A DNA stretch of 64,000 bases from Streptomyces sp. CB02056 (GCF_001905545.1 NZ_LIPD01000002.1:124001-188000); one strand, 5' to 3'; counted from the first letter of the stretch, positions 47,839 through 57,253 are shown. The notes: generated from the letters alone by a model not told the origin. Program-made: numbers and translations.

Positions 47839-50406
47839 GTGGACGCGAAATACGAGTCGTATGCGATAGCCGACCCGGTGTGGTACGACGCCCTGGAGCG
47901 GTGTGACGACCGGGCCTCCCGGTTCACACCGGGCGGGGGCGCGCTGCCCGAGGGCTGGCGCGGCCGCACCCAGGGTGTGTGGGAGGTGCTGGCGCCTTCC
48001 GGCGCCCCGCAGCTGCCGGAACAGGGCTGGAAGGTCCACGTCAGCGCCACGCCCGAATCCGCCGAGGAGACGATCGAGACGGCCTGGCGGGTCTGCCGCC
48101 GGCTCGGGCTGCCCTGGAAGTACCTGCGCAGCCGGCTGGTGGTCGCGGTGACGAACGCCAAGTACGCCGACCGGTCCGCCAGCGGCAAGGTCGTCACCGT
48201 CTACCCGAGGACGGCCGAGGAGCTGGAGACCGTCCTCGCCGAGCTGGACGAGGCGCTGGGCGGCCGCCCCGGCCCGTACGTCCTGTCCGACCTGCGGTGG
48301 AACCAGGGCCCGGTATCGGTGCGCTACGGGGGCTTCGCCCTGATGTGGTGCGAGCTGCCGGACGGCACCAGGGTGCCCGCGGTGAAGGACCCGGACGGCC
48401 GGCTGGTGCCGGACGCCCGGCGCCCGCGCTTCACCGTCCCGGAGTGGGCCTCCACCCCGGACTTCCTGGCCGCGCGGATCGCCGCGGCCGCCGACGACGC
48501 GGGAGCCGGCCTCGGCCGCTACCGGGTGGTCAAGGCGCTGCACTTCTCCAACGCCGGCGGGGTCTACCTCGCCGAGGACGAGGGCGGCCGACAGGTCGTC
48601 ATCAAGGAGGCCCGCCCGCACGCCGGGCTGGACGCCTCGGAGACGGACGCGGTGGCCCGGCTGCTGGTCGAGCGGGACGCCCTGGAGCGGCTCGGCCACC
48701 TGCCGTTCGTGCCGGAGCTGTACGAGTACTTCACCAGCTGGGAGCACCACTACCTGGTGATGGAGTACATCCCCGGCGAGTCCTTCAGCGCCTGGCTGGG
48801 CCGGGAGTACCCGCTCACCCGGCACCGGCCGGACGCCCGGGCGCTGGCCGACTTCGCGGGGCTCGCGGTCACCCGGCTCGCGCTGGTCGAGGAGTGCGTC
48901 GCGGCGCTGCACCGGGAGGGGGTGGCCTTCGGGGACCTCCACCACCGCAACATCATGATCCGCCCGGACGGCACCGTCGCCCTGATCGACTTCGAACTCT
49001 CGACGCCGCTGGACACCCCGCGCCGGCGCACCCTCGGGGCACCGGGCTTCACCGACCCGGAGATCACCGACGCCCGCGAGGCCGACCTGTTCGCGCTCGG
49101 CTGCTGCCAGCTCGCCGCCTTCGTCGCGCTGACCACGCTCACCAGGCGCAACCCGGCCGTCGTCGGCGGGCTGCTGGACCTCGTCGCGGAGTGCTTCCCG
49201 ACGGTGCCCGCCGGCTTCGCCGAACGGATGACGGGGCGGCTCGCCCTCTCCCCGGCACTGCGCCCCCACCTCGGGGCCCGGCCCGCGGCCGGCGCCCGGG
49301 CGGAGCTCACCGCCGTGGCCCTGCTGCGCGGCATCGACGCGGCGGCGACCCCGGAGCGGGAGGACCGCCTCCACCCCGGCGACGTGGCCGGGCTGCGCCC
49401 CGGCGGCGCGCTCGGGCTGGCGTACGGTTCCTCCGGCGTGCTCCTCGCCCGGCACCTGGCCGGGGCCGCACCGGGCGGGGAACAGCTGGACTGGCTCGCC
49501 GCCGCCGTGCGGCGCGCCCCCGCGGACACGCCCGTCGGGCTGTACGACGGGCTGGCCGGAGCCGGCTGGCTGTTCCACCGGCTCGGGCATCCGGACGCCG
49601 CGAACGTGGTGGACCGGCTGCTGGCCGGCCCGCCGCCCTCCTCGCTCGGCCTGTACGGCGGCCTGACGGGCGTCGCCCAGCTGCTGCTGGAGGCCGGAGC
49701 GACGGACGAGGCGCTCGCCCTGGCCGCCAAGGCCGCCGGGCGGATCGGCGAGGCCGGGCTGCTGGACCGCCCGGGTCTGCTGCGCGGCTGGTCCGGACCG
49801 GCGGTGCTGTTCGCCCGCTGCGCCCGCCTCACCGGCGACACGGCCTGGGCCGAGGCCGCCGAACGCGCCGTCCGCTGCGACCTGCGGCACGGCCGGCTGG
49901 TCGACGACATGCTGCAGACGTACAGCTCGGGCCGGCTGCTGCCGTACCTGGCGGAGGGCTCGGCCGGAGTGGCGCTCGCCGTCCTGGCCCTGCCCGCCGC
50001 GCAGGCCGAAGCCCTCGACGCCGAGCGGGTGCTGGAGGCCGCGGCCCGGGCCGGCGCGGTCCGCGTGGTCGTCCAGGGCGGGCTGTTCAACGGCCGCGCC
50101 GGGCTCGCCTACACCCTGTTCCAGGTCGCCGCCCGCCTGCCGCGCTGGCGGGCCGAGGCGGAGGAGCAACTCCGGCTGGTGGATCTCCACCTGGCCCCTC
50201 ATCAGGACGGCAGCGTCCTGCACGGGGACCAGCTGATCCGGCTCTCCACCGACCTGGCCACCGGCTCCGCCGGCGCCCTGCTGGCGCTGGCCGCCGCCAA
50301 GAGCCCCGGGCAGTGCCTGCTCCCCGGCGCCCACCCCGTCCACGGGTGGACGCCGGAGCGGGCCGAGCCCGGTACCCCGTCCCGGCGAGACGACGAGGGG
50401 AGGTGA
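47839..50406 (+). CDS. Class III lanthipeptide synthetase LanKC (RamC-like)
   Basis: 855 residues from GTG 47839, which gives the family-like start 'VDAKYESYAIADPVWYDALERC'. Three parts: N-terminal lyase region (1-220), a Ser/Thr-kinase-like domain (about 230-520) with 'YRVVKALHFSNAGGVYLAED', 'VVIKEARPHAGLDA', catalytic 'FGDLHHRNIMI' (Asp near 366) and 'ALIDFEL', and a C-terminal LanC-like cyclase (about 560-855) with GLAG/GLTG/GRAG repeats. The zinc-binding Cys/Cys-His residues of LanC and class IV enzymes are not seen, so class III is the best assignment. It should phosphorylate and eliminate Ser residues of the precursors encoded directly downstream and cyclise them. Confidence 0.93.
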   Translation: MDAKYESYAIADPVWYDALERCDDRASRFTPGGGALPEGWRGRTQGVWEVLAPSGAPQLPEQGWKVHVSATPESAEETIETAWRVCRRLGLPWKYLRSRLVVAVTNAKYADRSASGKVVTVYPRTAEELETVLAELDEALGGRPGPYVLSDLRWNQGPVSVRYGGFALMWCELPDGTRVPAVKDPDGRLVPDARRPRFTVPEWASTPDFLAARIAAAADDAGAGLGRYRVVKALHFSNAGGVYLAEDEGGRQVVIKEARPHAGLDASETDAVARLLVERDALERLGHLPFVPELYEYFTSWEHHYLVMEYIPGESFSAWLGREYPLTRHRPDARALADFAGLAVTRLALVEECVAALHREGVAFGDLHHRNIMIRPDGTVALIDFELSTPLDTPRRRTLGAPGFTDPEITDAREADLFALGCCQLAAFVALTTLTRRNPAVVGGLLDLVAECFPTVPAGFAERMTGRLALSPALRPHLGARPAAGARAELTAVALLRGIDAAATPEREDRLHPGDVAGLRPGGALGLAYGSSGVLLARHLAGAAPGGEQLDWLAAAVRRAPADTPVGLYDGLAGAGWLFHRLGHPDAANVVDRLLAGPPPSSLGLYGGLTGVAQLLLEAGATDEALALAAKAAGRIGEAGLLDRPGLLRGWSGPAVLFARCARLTGDTAWAEAAERAVRCDLRHGRLVDDMLQTYSSGRLLPYLAEGSAGVALAVLALPAAQAEALDAERVLEAAARAGAVRVVVQGGLFNGRAGLAYTLFQVAARLPRWRAEAEEQLRLVDLHLAPHQDGSVLHGDQLIRLSTDLATGSAGALLALAAAKSPGQCLLPGAHPVHGWTPERAEPGTPSRRDDEGR

Positions 50407-50411
50407 CTGTA

Positions 50412-50498
50412 ATGGCCAACATCCTGGCGCTTCAGGAGCTCGACGAGGAGATCGTCGTCGACGCCCCGTTCAGCTCGGTCAGTGCGTTCAGCTGCTGA
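50412..50498 (+). CDS. Class III lanthipeptide precursor 1
   Basis: 28 residues. Leader starts MANILALQELDEEIVVDAP; LALQELD fits the LQ-type synthetase-recognition motif of class III leaders. After the only proline comes FSSVSAFSC, in which S-x-x-S-x-x-x-C fits the labionin motif. GGGGAGGTGA upstream overlaps the synthetase stop, so translation is probably coupled. It differs from its sisters in having Asn instead of Asp at residue 3. Confidence 0.88.
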   Translation: MANILALQELDEEIVVDAPFSSVSAFSC

Positions 50499-50551
50499 TG
50501 TCCGTGGCCTGGTGCCGCGTTCCGGCGAGACGACGAGGGGAGGTGATTGTG

Positions 50552-50638
50552 ATGGCCGACATTCTGGCGCTTCAGGAGCTCGACGAGGAGATCGTCGTCG
50601 ACGCCCCGTTCAGCTCGCTCAGCTACTGGAGCTGCTGA
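50552..50638 (+). CDS. Class III lanthipeptide precursor 2
   Basis: 28 residues; leader MADILALQELDEEIVVDAP identical to copies 3 and 4. The predicted core after the proline is FSSLSYWSC, the only copy with Tyr-Trp. S-x-x-S-x-x-x-C is kept. GGGGAGGTGATTGTG precedes the ATG, a copy of the site before precursor 1. Confidence 0.88.
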   Translation: MADILALQELDEEIVVDAPFSSLSYWSC

Positions 50639-50692
50639 TCCCGGCAGCCCGGTGCCGTGTACCGGCGAGGCGGTGAGGAGGAGGTGATTGTG

Positions 50693-50779
50693 ATGGCCGA
50701 CATCCTGGCGCTTCAGGAGCTCGACGAGGAGATCGTCGTCGACGCCCCGTTCAGTTCGTACAGCGCGTTCAACTGCTGA
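50693..50779 (+). CDS. Class III lanthipeptide precursor 3
   Basis: 28 residues; predicted core FSSYSAFNC. The residue before the final Cys is Asn rather than Ser, so one fewer serine could be dehydrated, but the S-x-x-S-x-x-x-C triad is kept. GAGGAGGTGATTGTG is the ribosome-binding region. Start-to-start spacing from copy 2 is 141 bp. Confidence 0.88.
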   Translation: MADILALQELDEEIVVDAPFSSYSAFNC

Positions 50780-50833
50780 CCCCTGTGGCCCGGTGCCGCG
50801 TTCCGGCGAGACGGTGAGGAGGAGGTGATTGTG

Positions 50834-50920
50834 ATGGCCGACATTCTGGCGCTTCAGGAGCTCGACGAGGAGATCGTCGTCGACGCCCCGTTCAGTTCGT
50901 ACAGCGTGTTCAGCTGCTGA
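50834..50920 (+). CDS. Class III lanthipeptide precursor 4
   Basis: 28 residues; predicted core FSSYSVFSC. Leader identical to copies 2 and 3. Start-to-start spacing from copy 3 is 141 bp. Followed after 33 bp by a strong hairpin that ends the precursor array. Confidence 0.88.
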   Translation: MADILALQELDEEIVVDAPFSSYSVFSC

Positions 50921-50953
50921 CCCCCTGGGTCCGGCAGTACCGGGTGACAGAGA

Positions 50954-50984
50954 GGGGAAGGCCGCGGCACATGCGGCCTTCCCC
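50954..50984 (+). terminator. Terminator or attenuator between precursors and transporter genes
   Basis: GGGGAAGGCCGC (50954-50965) pairs exactly with GCGGCCTTCCCC (50973-50984), a 12-bp stem with a 7-nt loop. Partial read-through here would give more precursor mRNA than transporter mRNA. Confidence 0.8.
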
Positions 50985-51023
50985 GGCTCTGCATTCTGTT
51001 TACCGTTTTGGGGTGAGTTAACC

Positions 51024-52979
51024 GTGGCCGTGGCATCAGAACCGACTACTCGTCCGAGCGGACCGCTCGGCGCGCTGCGACTGTGCGTCGCCGAGGTACG
51101 GGCGTACCCGGGGCGGGTCATAGGTGTCGCGGTCGCCTGCGCGCTCACCGCCACCGGCGTGGGCGCCTGCCTGCTGCTGCTCGCGGCGGTCAGCGGCCCG
51201 TCCTACCCGGAGGGTTCGTCCGCCGCGGCGGCGGCCAAGGACGCGCAGAACCTGCTGGGCCTGCTGCTGACGATGCTGCTGATGTCGGCGGTGCTGGTGA
51301 CGGGGTCGACGGTCGCGCTCTGGACCAACCAGCGGCTCGGGCAGTTCGCCGTGCTGCGCGCCCTCGGGGTGACGGCCGGCCGGCTGCGGGCCCTGGTCGT
51401 CGCGGACGTCGCGCTGGTCGCGCTGGCCCCCTCCGCCGTCGCCGCGGTGGCCGGGACGGTCCCGGTGGCCGGGTTCGGCCGGCGCCTGCTGATCGAGCGC
51501 GAGCTGTTCCCCGCCGCGGTCGACCTGCCCTCCGCCGGGCAGACCTGGGCGATCGCGGTCGGCGCCTGCCTCGGCACCTGCGCGGTCGCGGTGCTGGCCG
51601 CGCTGGCCAGCGTGCTGGCGGCCGGCCGGGTCCAGCCGATCGACCTCCTCAAGGACCAGTCGCTGGCCCTGGCCCCGCCCCGCCGCAACGTCGGCCGACT
51701 GGTGGCGGGCATCGCCATGGTCCTGATGCTCTGCGGGCCGCTCGTGGCCCTGATGGTCGTGATGGACCTGCCGCCGGTGCTCCAGGGCGCGCTGGTGATG
51801 GGCCTGGCCACGGCCGTCATCCCCACGCTCGCGGTGCTCGCGCCCTGGTTCGTGCCGCTGCTCGTCGGCCCCTGCTGCGCGGTGCTGCTGCTGCTCGACC
51901 GCAAGGCCGGCCGGATCGCCGCCGCGGGGCTGCGGGCCGCGCCCGCCCGGACGGCCGCGATCGCGGTGCCCGTCCTGCTGGCCGTCGGCACCGTGGTCTG
52001 CCTGCTCGGTTCGGGGGCCACCATCGGGGCCGCCGTGCAGCAGCAGACCGAGCAGGCGCTGCGGGCCGACGCGGTGGTGACGGCCGAGCCGGGCCACCAG
52101 CTGCCCGCCCGGCCCGCCGGCCTGCCCGGCGGGACGGCCGTCGCGCCGATCGCGACCAAGGTGACCGCGCCGCCCAGCTTCTACGACGACAAGCCCAAGC
52201 CCACCCGCGCCTGGGGCGTCGACGGGGCGGCCCTGCGGAGCGCCCTGGACCTCGGCGAACAGCAGGGCCGGCTGGACGAGTTGGCTCCCGGAACGTTCGC
52301 CGCGGGCAGCACCGAGGCCACCGCGCGCCACTGGAAGCTCGGCCAGGACGTCACCTTCACGCTCGCCGACGGACAGCAGGCGCAGCTGCGGCTCGTCGCC
52401 GTCTACCAGCGGGACCTGGCCTTCCCCTCGTACGTCCTCCCCGCCGACCTCGCCCTCGAACACACCCCGGCCCCGTACGCCGACCGGGTGCTGCTCCGCG
52501 GTGACCCGGGCGCCTGGGAGCTGCGGCCCGGCCAGCGGCTCGCCACGCGGGCCGACTACCTGGCCCACCTGCGGCCGCGCAACGTGCAGGACGACATGGC
52601 CTCCCGGCTGATCGTCGCCGTGGTGGGCGGGTACGCGCTGCTCGCCCTCGCCAACACCTGCGCCATCGCCCAGCGGGACCGCCGTTCCCAGCGCGCCCAC
52701 CTGCGGGCCCTCGGCCTCGGCCGCGGGCAGCTGCTGCGCTGCGTGGTGTACGAGGTGCTGGCCTCGGCGCTGGTCGGGACGGTCCTGGCGGTGGCGACGG
52801 CCGGGATCTGCCTGGTGCCGCTGGCCCGGGCCGTCGGGCAGGGGGCGCTGCCCGCCCTGGACGTGCCGTGGACGGTCGGCGTCCTGGTCGGGGTGCTGGT
52901 CGCCACCGCCGTCCCGGCGGCGCTGGCGGCCCGTCCGCTGCGCGGCATCCGGCGACAGTTCGCGACGGGGTCGGCGTGA
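51024..52979 (+). CDS. FtsX-type ABC permease of the lanthipeptide locus
   Basis: 651 residues from GTG 51024 (GGGGTGA upstream). An N-terminal helix ('VIGVAVACALTATGVGACLLLLAAV'), three further FtsX-domain helices with 'LGQFAVLRALGVTAGRLRALVV', a middle pair, an extracytoplasmic domain (about 345-515) and a second FtsX domain with 'RRSQRAHLRALGLGRGQLLRCVVYEVLASALV'. It probably pairs with the ATPase encoded at 56408 to export or give immunity to the mature peptides. The stop overlaps the MFS start (GTGA). Confidence 0.88.
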   Translation: MAVASEPTTRPSGPLGALRLCVAEVRAYPGRVIGVAVACALTATGVGACLLLLAAVSGPSYPEGSSAAAAAKDAQNLLGLLLTMLLMSAVLVTGSTVALWTNQRLGQFAVLRALGVTAGRLRALVVADVALVALAPSAVAAVAGTVPVAGFGRRLLIERELFPAAVDLPSAGQTWAIAVGACLGTCAVAVLAALASVLAAGRVQPIDLLKDQSLALAPPRRNVGRLVAGIAMVLMLCGPLVALMVVMDLPPVLQGALVMGLATAVIPTLAVLAPWFVPLLVGPCCAVLLLLDRKAGRIAAAGLRAAPARTAAIAVPVLLAVGTVVCLLGSGATIGAAVQQQTEQALRADAVVTAEPGHQLPARPAGLPGGTAVAPIATKVTAPPSFYDDKPKPTRAWGVDGAALRSALDLGEQQGRLDELAPGTFAAGSTEATARHWKLGQDVTFTLADGQQAQLRLVAVYQRDLAFPSYVLPADLALEHTPAPYADRVLLRGDPGAWELRPGQRLATRADYLAHLRPRNVQDDMASRLIVAVVGGYALLALANTCAIAQRDRRSQRAHLRALGLGRGQLLRCVVYEVLASALVGTVLAVATAGICLVPLARAVGQGALPALDVPWTVGVLVGVLVATAVPAALAARPLRGIRRQFATGSA

Positions 52980-54250
52980 GCGCGGCGGCCGCCGGAGGGC
53001 TGGGGCGGTCGTTCTGGCTGCTCTACGGCGGCGAGTCCGCCTCGGCCCTGGGCACCGCCGCCTCGGTGATCGCCCTCCCGGTGGTCGCGCTGCGGGCCGG
53101 CGGTGACATCCGGCAGGCCGGACTGGCCGGTACGGCGCTCTCCGTCGGGGTGCTGCTGGCCCGGCTGCCGGCCGGCGTCCTCGCCGACCGCCGCGAGCGG
53201 CGGACGGTGCTGCTGACCGGCAACGCGGCCGGCGCACTCGTCCTGGCCGCGCTGGCCCTGTCTGCCTCCGGCGGCATGCCGCCGCTGTGGGCGGTGCTGG
53301 TCGCCGCCCTGCTGCTCGGCGCGGTGGGCAGCACCCTGGCACCCGTCGAGAACGTGGTGGTGCGGTGCTTCGTGCGGCCCGAGCACCTTCCCCGCGCGGT
53401 CGGCCTGCTGCAGAGCAGGACGGCCGTCGCGGCGATGGCCGGCCCGGTGGCCGGCGGTGCGCTGCTGGCCGTCCACCCGTCCTGGGTGTTCGCCGTCGAC
53501 GCCGGCAGCTACCTGGCGGCCGTCTGCTGCGTGGCACTGCTGCCGAAGGGGAGGCGGGAGCGCCCCGGGGACGAGCCGGCCGCGCCCGGCGTCCGGGCCG
53601 CGCTGGCCGAAGGCGTCCGGTTCATCTGGCGGGTGCCCTTCCTGCGCTACGCGGTGGTCAACGCGGCCGTGCTCAACCTGGTGTTCAACGGGCTGCTGAT
53701 CGTGGTGGTGGCCTCGGGCGGGGGTGCCGTGCACATCGGGGTGCTGACCGCGGCCCTGGGCACCGGCGGGCTGGCCGGATCGCTGCTCGCACCGGCGCTG
53801 GCCCGGCGGCTGCCGCCCGCCCGGGGCATCGCCCTCGGCACGGCCGTGGTCGCGCTCGCCCTGCCCGGCTTCACCCTGGCCCAGGGGCACTGGACGGCGG
53901 TCCTTCCGCTGGCCCTCGCCGCGGCCGCCGGGCCGGTGGTCACCGTGCTGATCGCGGTCACCCAGATGGAGGTGACCCCGCCGGGTCTGCAGGGCCGGGT
54001 GCACAGCGGCATCGGCTTCCTCGCCCAACTGGTCGCGCCCGCCGGGCCGACCCTCGCGGGCCTGTGCGCCCACGCTTTCGGACTGACCGGCACGGTGGCC
54101 GGCGCGGCCGTGGTCGTGGTGGTCCTCGCCGCGGTCGGGCTGGCCGCCACCGCGGGCCGGACCGGTGGTGGGCCCGCCGCCGGTCCGACCGGGGCCGGGG
54201 GTGCCCCGGAACGACGGAACGACAACCCCGCGGAGGCCGTCCATGGCTGA
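52976..54250 (+). CDS. MFS transporter
   Basis: 424 residues with about 12 transmembrane helices. The MFS motif A-like loop 'GVLLARLPAGVLADRRERRTVLL' lies between helices 2 and 3; 'FVRPEHLPRAVGLLQSRTAVAAMAGPVAGGALL' resembles the enterobactin-exporter (EntS/MFS_3) group, which exports small peptides and siderophores. It is translationally coupled to the permease upstream, and its end overlaps the peptidase start. Likely an additional exporter for the mature lanthipeptides. Confidence 0.88.
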   Translation: MSAAAAGGLGRSFWLLYGGESASALGTAASVIALPVVALRAGGDIRQAGLAGTALSVGVLLARLPAGVLADRRERRTVLLTGNAAGALVLAALALSASGGMPPLWAVLVAALLLGAVGSTLAPVENVVVRCFVRPEHLPRAVGLLQSRTAVAAMAGPVAGGALLAVHPSWVFAVDAGSYLAAVCCVALLPKGRRERPGDEPAAPGVRAALAEGVRFIWRVPFLRYAVVNAAVLNLVFNGLLIVVVASGGGAVHIGVLTAALGTGGLAGSLLAPALARRLPPARGIALGTAVVALALPGFTLAQGHWTAVLPLALAAAAGPVVTVLIAVTQMEVTPPGLQGRVHSGIGFLAQLVAPAGPTLAGLCAHAFGLTGTVAGAAVVVVVLAAVGLAATAGRTGGGPAAGPTGAGGAPERRNDNPAEAVHG

Positions 54251-56372
54251 CCTCGACCACCGGGCCGCGCCGCCCGGGCCGGCGGCGCCGAACCCCGCGC
54301 CGGCGGCGCCGAACCTCACGCCGGCGGACCCGTACCGATGGCTGGAGGAGGCGGACACCCCGCGCACCCGGGCCTGGCTCGCCGAGCAGCGGCGCCTGCT
54401 GGCCGCCCGCCCGCAGCGCTCCGACGAGCCCGCCTGGGCCGCCCTGCTCGACCGGGTGGAACGGGAGGCGCCCGACCGGACGCCCACCCCGCCCGCCGAG
54501 GCCGGCGGCCTGCTCTTCCGCCACGAACGCGGCCCGGACGGCGACGTCCTGACCGTCCGGAACCCCGACGGCACCCGCCGGACGCCCACCGAGGGCGTCA
54601 TCGGCCCCGGCGACCGGATCGCCGGCTGGCAGCCCGAGCCGCACGGCCGGTTCATCGCCGTCCAACTGCACCGGGACGGAGCCGAGAACGGCGGCCTGCA
54701 CCTGCTCCCCACCCGCCCGGGCGACCGGCCCCACCACCTGCCCGACGCGGCCCCGTACGCCACCCTCGCCTTCACCGGCGAGGCGCTGGTGTACACCGCC
54801 GGCACCCGCACCGAGCACACCCTGGCGGCCCGCCACCCGGACGGCGGCCCGGCCCGCCGGCTCGCCCTGCCGGTGCCCGGCCCGGTCCGGCTCACCCTCC
54901 ACGGCGGTCCCGGCGGGAACCTGCTGCTGCGCACCCGCCCGCAGCCGTCCGGCCCGGCGCGCTGGTGGGCCACCCGGTGGACCGGCCGGGCGGTGCCCGA
55001 CTGGCAGCCGCTCGACCTCGACGGGCGGCGGGTCACCGCCCTGGACCTGAACGAGACGGTCTGCTTCCTCGCCGCCGACGAGCTGCTCGCGCTGGACCTG
55101 GACGAGCTGGCCCGGGGCGCCACCGGGCGGCCCGCCGTGGTCGCGCCGCTCGCCGTCGGTGAACCGCCCGCCGCCGGTGAAGCGCAGGCGGGCCCGGTCA
55201 CCGCCCTGCGGGTGCTCGGCCCCGGCCGGATGCCCGGCCTGGCGCTGCTCCGCCGGCTGGGGACCACCCACCGGCTCGACCTGCACCGGCCGGGCGGGGC
55301 GCCGGGCGGTATACCGGGTGGGGAACCCGGCGGGGCGCCGGGCGAGGCACCTGGCGGCGGCGCCACCGCACTGCACTGGCCCGCCCGGCTGCGCCTCGGC
55401 GCCACCCCGTACGACCGGCACGGGCGGGTCGGCGGGTCGGTCTGGCTGCTCGCCGACGACCCCCGGTACGGCACCTGGACCAGGAGCCTGGACGGCTCCG
55501 GCCCGGTCGAACCCCCCGAGCGCCGCGCCGCGCTGCGCACCCTCACCGCCGTCGGCCGGGACGGCGCGCCCGTCCCGGTGACGGTCTGCGACCCCGGGCC
55601 GCGGGACCGCGGCCGCCCCGCGCCCACCCTGCTCACCGTCTACGGGGGCTTCGGCCTCCCGCTGGAACCCTCCTGGGACCCGGCCATGGAGGCCTGGCTG
55701 CGGGCCGGCGGCCGGATCGCCTGGGTGCACGCGCGCGGCGGCGGCGAGCTCGGCCCCGCCTGGGCGGCCGCCGGCCGGGGCCCCGGCAAGAGCGCCACCG
55801 TGGACGACTTCCGGGCCGCCGCCGCGATGCTGGTCGAACGCGGCGAGGCCCCGGCCGGCGGGCTGGGCGCACTGGCCGCCAGCAACGGGGCGCTGGTGGT
55901 CGCCGCCGCGCTCACCCGGGAGCCCGGTCTGCTGTCCGCCGCGGTGTGCGTGGCCCCGCTCACCGACCTGGCCCGCTACCAGGTCGGCGGCCTCGGCCGG
56001 CTCTGGGCGGAGGAGTACGGCGATCCGGCCGACCCGCGGGCGCTGCGGGCGCTGCTCGACTACTCCCCGTACCACCGGGTGGTGCCCGGGACGGCCTACC
56101 CGGCGGTGCTGCTCGCCACCGGGGCGAACGACGCACGGGTGCCGCCCTGGCACGCCTGGAAGCTCTGCGCGGCGCTCGGACAGGCCTCCACCGGGGCGGC
56201 GCCGGTCCTGCTCGACCACCACGACAGCGGCGGCCACCAGGGCCGTCCGGCCGCGGCTGGACGGGAGCTCGCGGTCCGCTCCCTCGCCCTGCTGGCCGCC
56301 GGCACCGGCCTGCTGCCACCCGCCGACCTGCCCGCCGGTCCGCCCGGCCCCCGGCCCAGACCGCAGTCCTGA
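54243..56372 (+). CDS. Prolyl oligopeptidase-family leader peptidase candidate
   Basis: 709 residues; ATG 54243 overlaps the MFS stop by 8 bp. N-terminal '[21 protein letters not shown]' is the standard start of S9A peptidases, then a beta-propeller-like region (about 75-440) with a Gly/Pro-rich insertion, then the catalytic hydrolase domain: '[20 protein letters not shown]', '[11 protein letters not shown]', nucleophile in 'AASNGA' (near residue 546; most relatives have GGSNGG), Asp in 'GANDARVP' and His in 'SGGHQG'. Prolyl oligopeptidases of this type (FlaP, AplP) remove class III leaders after a proline. No signal peptide, so it acts in the cytoplasm. Confidence 0.9.
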   Translation: MADLDHRAAPPGPAAPNPAPAAPNLTPADPYRWLEEADTPRTRAWLAEQRRLLAARPQRSDEPAWAALLDRVEREAPDRTPTPPAEAGGLLFRHERGPDGDVLTVRNPDGTRRTPTEGVIGPGDRIAGWQPEPHGRFIAVQLHRDGAENGGLHLLPTRPGDRPHHLPDAAPYATLAFTGEALVYTAGTRTEHTLAARHPDGGPARRLALPVPGPVRLTLHGGPGGNLLLRTRPQPSGPARWWATRWTGRAVPDWQPLDLDGRRVTALDLNETVCFLAADELLALDLDELARGATGRPAVVAPLAVGEPPAAGEAQAGPVTALRVLGPGRMPGLALLRRLGTTHRLDLHRPGGAPGGIPGGEPGGAPGEAPGGGATALHWPARLRLGATPYDRHGRVGGSVWLLADDPRYGTWTRSLDGSGPVEPPERRAALRTLTAVGRDGAPVPVTVCDPGPRDRGRPAPTLLTVYGGFGLPLEPSWDPAMEAWLRAGGRIAWVHARGGGELGPAWAAAGRGPGKSATVDDFRAAAAMLVERGEAPAGGLGALAASNGALVVAAALTREPGLLSAAVCVAPLTDLARYQVGGLGRLWAEEYGDPADPRALRALLDYSPYHRVVPGTAYPAVLLATGANDARVPPWHAWKLCAALGQASTGAAPVLLDHHDSGGHQGRPAAAGRELAVRSLALLAAGTGLLPPADLPAGPPGPRPRPQS

Positions 56373-56407
56373 CCTCAGCCCGTGTCCAACCGAGGAGAGC
56401 ACCACCG

Positions 56408-57235
56408 ATGACCGAGCCCCAGTCCCTCGCGGGAGGCCCGTCCCGTCCCGGAGGCCCCCGGGCCGCCGCGAACCACGCCCCCGCCGCCGCGTCGGCCGTC
56501 GACCTGACCAAGGTGCACGGGTCGGGCGACGCCCGGGTGGTGGCGCTGGAGCGGGTCTCGGTGTCCTTCCGGGAGGGGGAGTTCGCGGCGATCATGGGCC
56601 CGTCCGGCTCCGGCAAGTCCACCCTGCTCCAGTGCCTCGCCGGACTGGAGTCCTGCACCTCGGGCGCCGCCCGGATCGGCGACACGGACCTCACCCGGCT
56701 GAGCGACGGCCAGCTGACCAGGCTCCGCCGCGACCACGTGGGCTTCGTCTTCCAGGCCTTCCACTTGATCCCCACCCTGACGGTGTCGGAGAACATCGCC
56801 CTGCCGCTGACGCTGGCCGGCCGCACCCCCGACCGGCAGTGGCTGGACACCCTGGTCGAGGCGGCCGGCCTCGGCGCCCGGCTCGGCCACCGCCCGGCCC
56901 AGCTCTCCGGCGGCCAGCAGCAGCGCGTCGCCTGCGTCCGGGCGCTGGCCGGCCGGCCCCGGATCGTCTTCGCCGACGAACCGACCGGCAACCTGGACTC
57001 CCGCTCCGCCGCCGAGATCCTCGCGCTGCTGCGCCGGTGCGTCCGGGAACTCGGCCAGACCGTCGTGATGGTCACCCACGACCCGGTGGCGGCCTCGTAC
57101 GCCGACCGCGTCGTCTTCCTCGCCGACGGCCGCATCGTCGACGAACTCCTCGGCCCGACCCCCGACCAGGTGCTCGGGCGGATGCGCACCTTCGACGCCA
57201 ACCTCGGCATCAGCTACTGGTCCGGACCGGCCTGA
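56408..57235 (+). CDS. ABC transporter ATP-binding protein of the lanthipeptide locus
   Basis: 275 residues from ATG 56408 (GGAG upstream). After a 30-residue Ala/Pro-rich start: Walker A 'GPSGSGKST', Q-loop '[18 protein letters not shown]', signature '[17 protein letters not shown]', Walker B 'IVFADEPTG', H-loop 'VMVTHDP'. It is the expected partner of the FtsX permease at 51024, although three genes apart. It closely resembles the ATPase at 23054-23827 of the housekeeping transporter. Last gene of the apparent operon. Confidence 0.92.
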   Translation: MTEPQSLAGGPSRPGGPRAAANHAPAAASAVDLTKVHGSGDARVVALERVSVSFREGEFAAIMGPSGSGKSTLLQCLAGLESCTSGAARIGDTDLTRLSDGQLTRLRRDHVGFVFQAFHLIPTLTVSENIALPLTLAGRTPDRQWLDTLVEAAGLGARLGHRPAQLSGGQQQRVACVRALAGRPRIVFADEPTGNLDSRSAAEILALLRRCVRELGQTVVMVTHDPVAASYADRVVFLADGRIVDELLGPTPDQVLGRMRTFDANLGISYWSGPA

Positions 57236-57253
57236 CCTGCCGCGCGCCGACCG

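Noticed and set aside
47839..50406. Class IV (LanL) synthetase
   Set aside because: The Cys and Cys-His zinc ligands of the LanL cyclase are not seen, and the precursors fit the class III labionin pattern.
50412..50920. CRISPR-like or simple repeat explanation for the four 141-bp units
   Set aside because: Each unit holds an intact start, a ribosome-binding site and a 28-codon frame whose substitutions are concentrated in the core, so these are genes.
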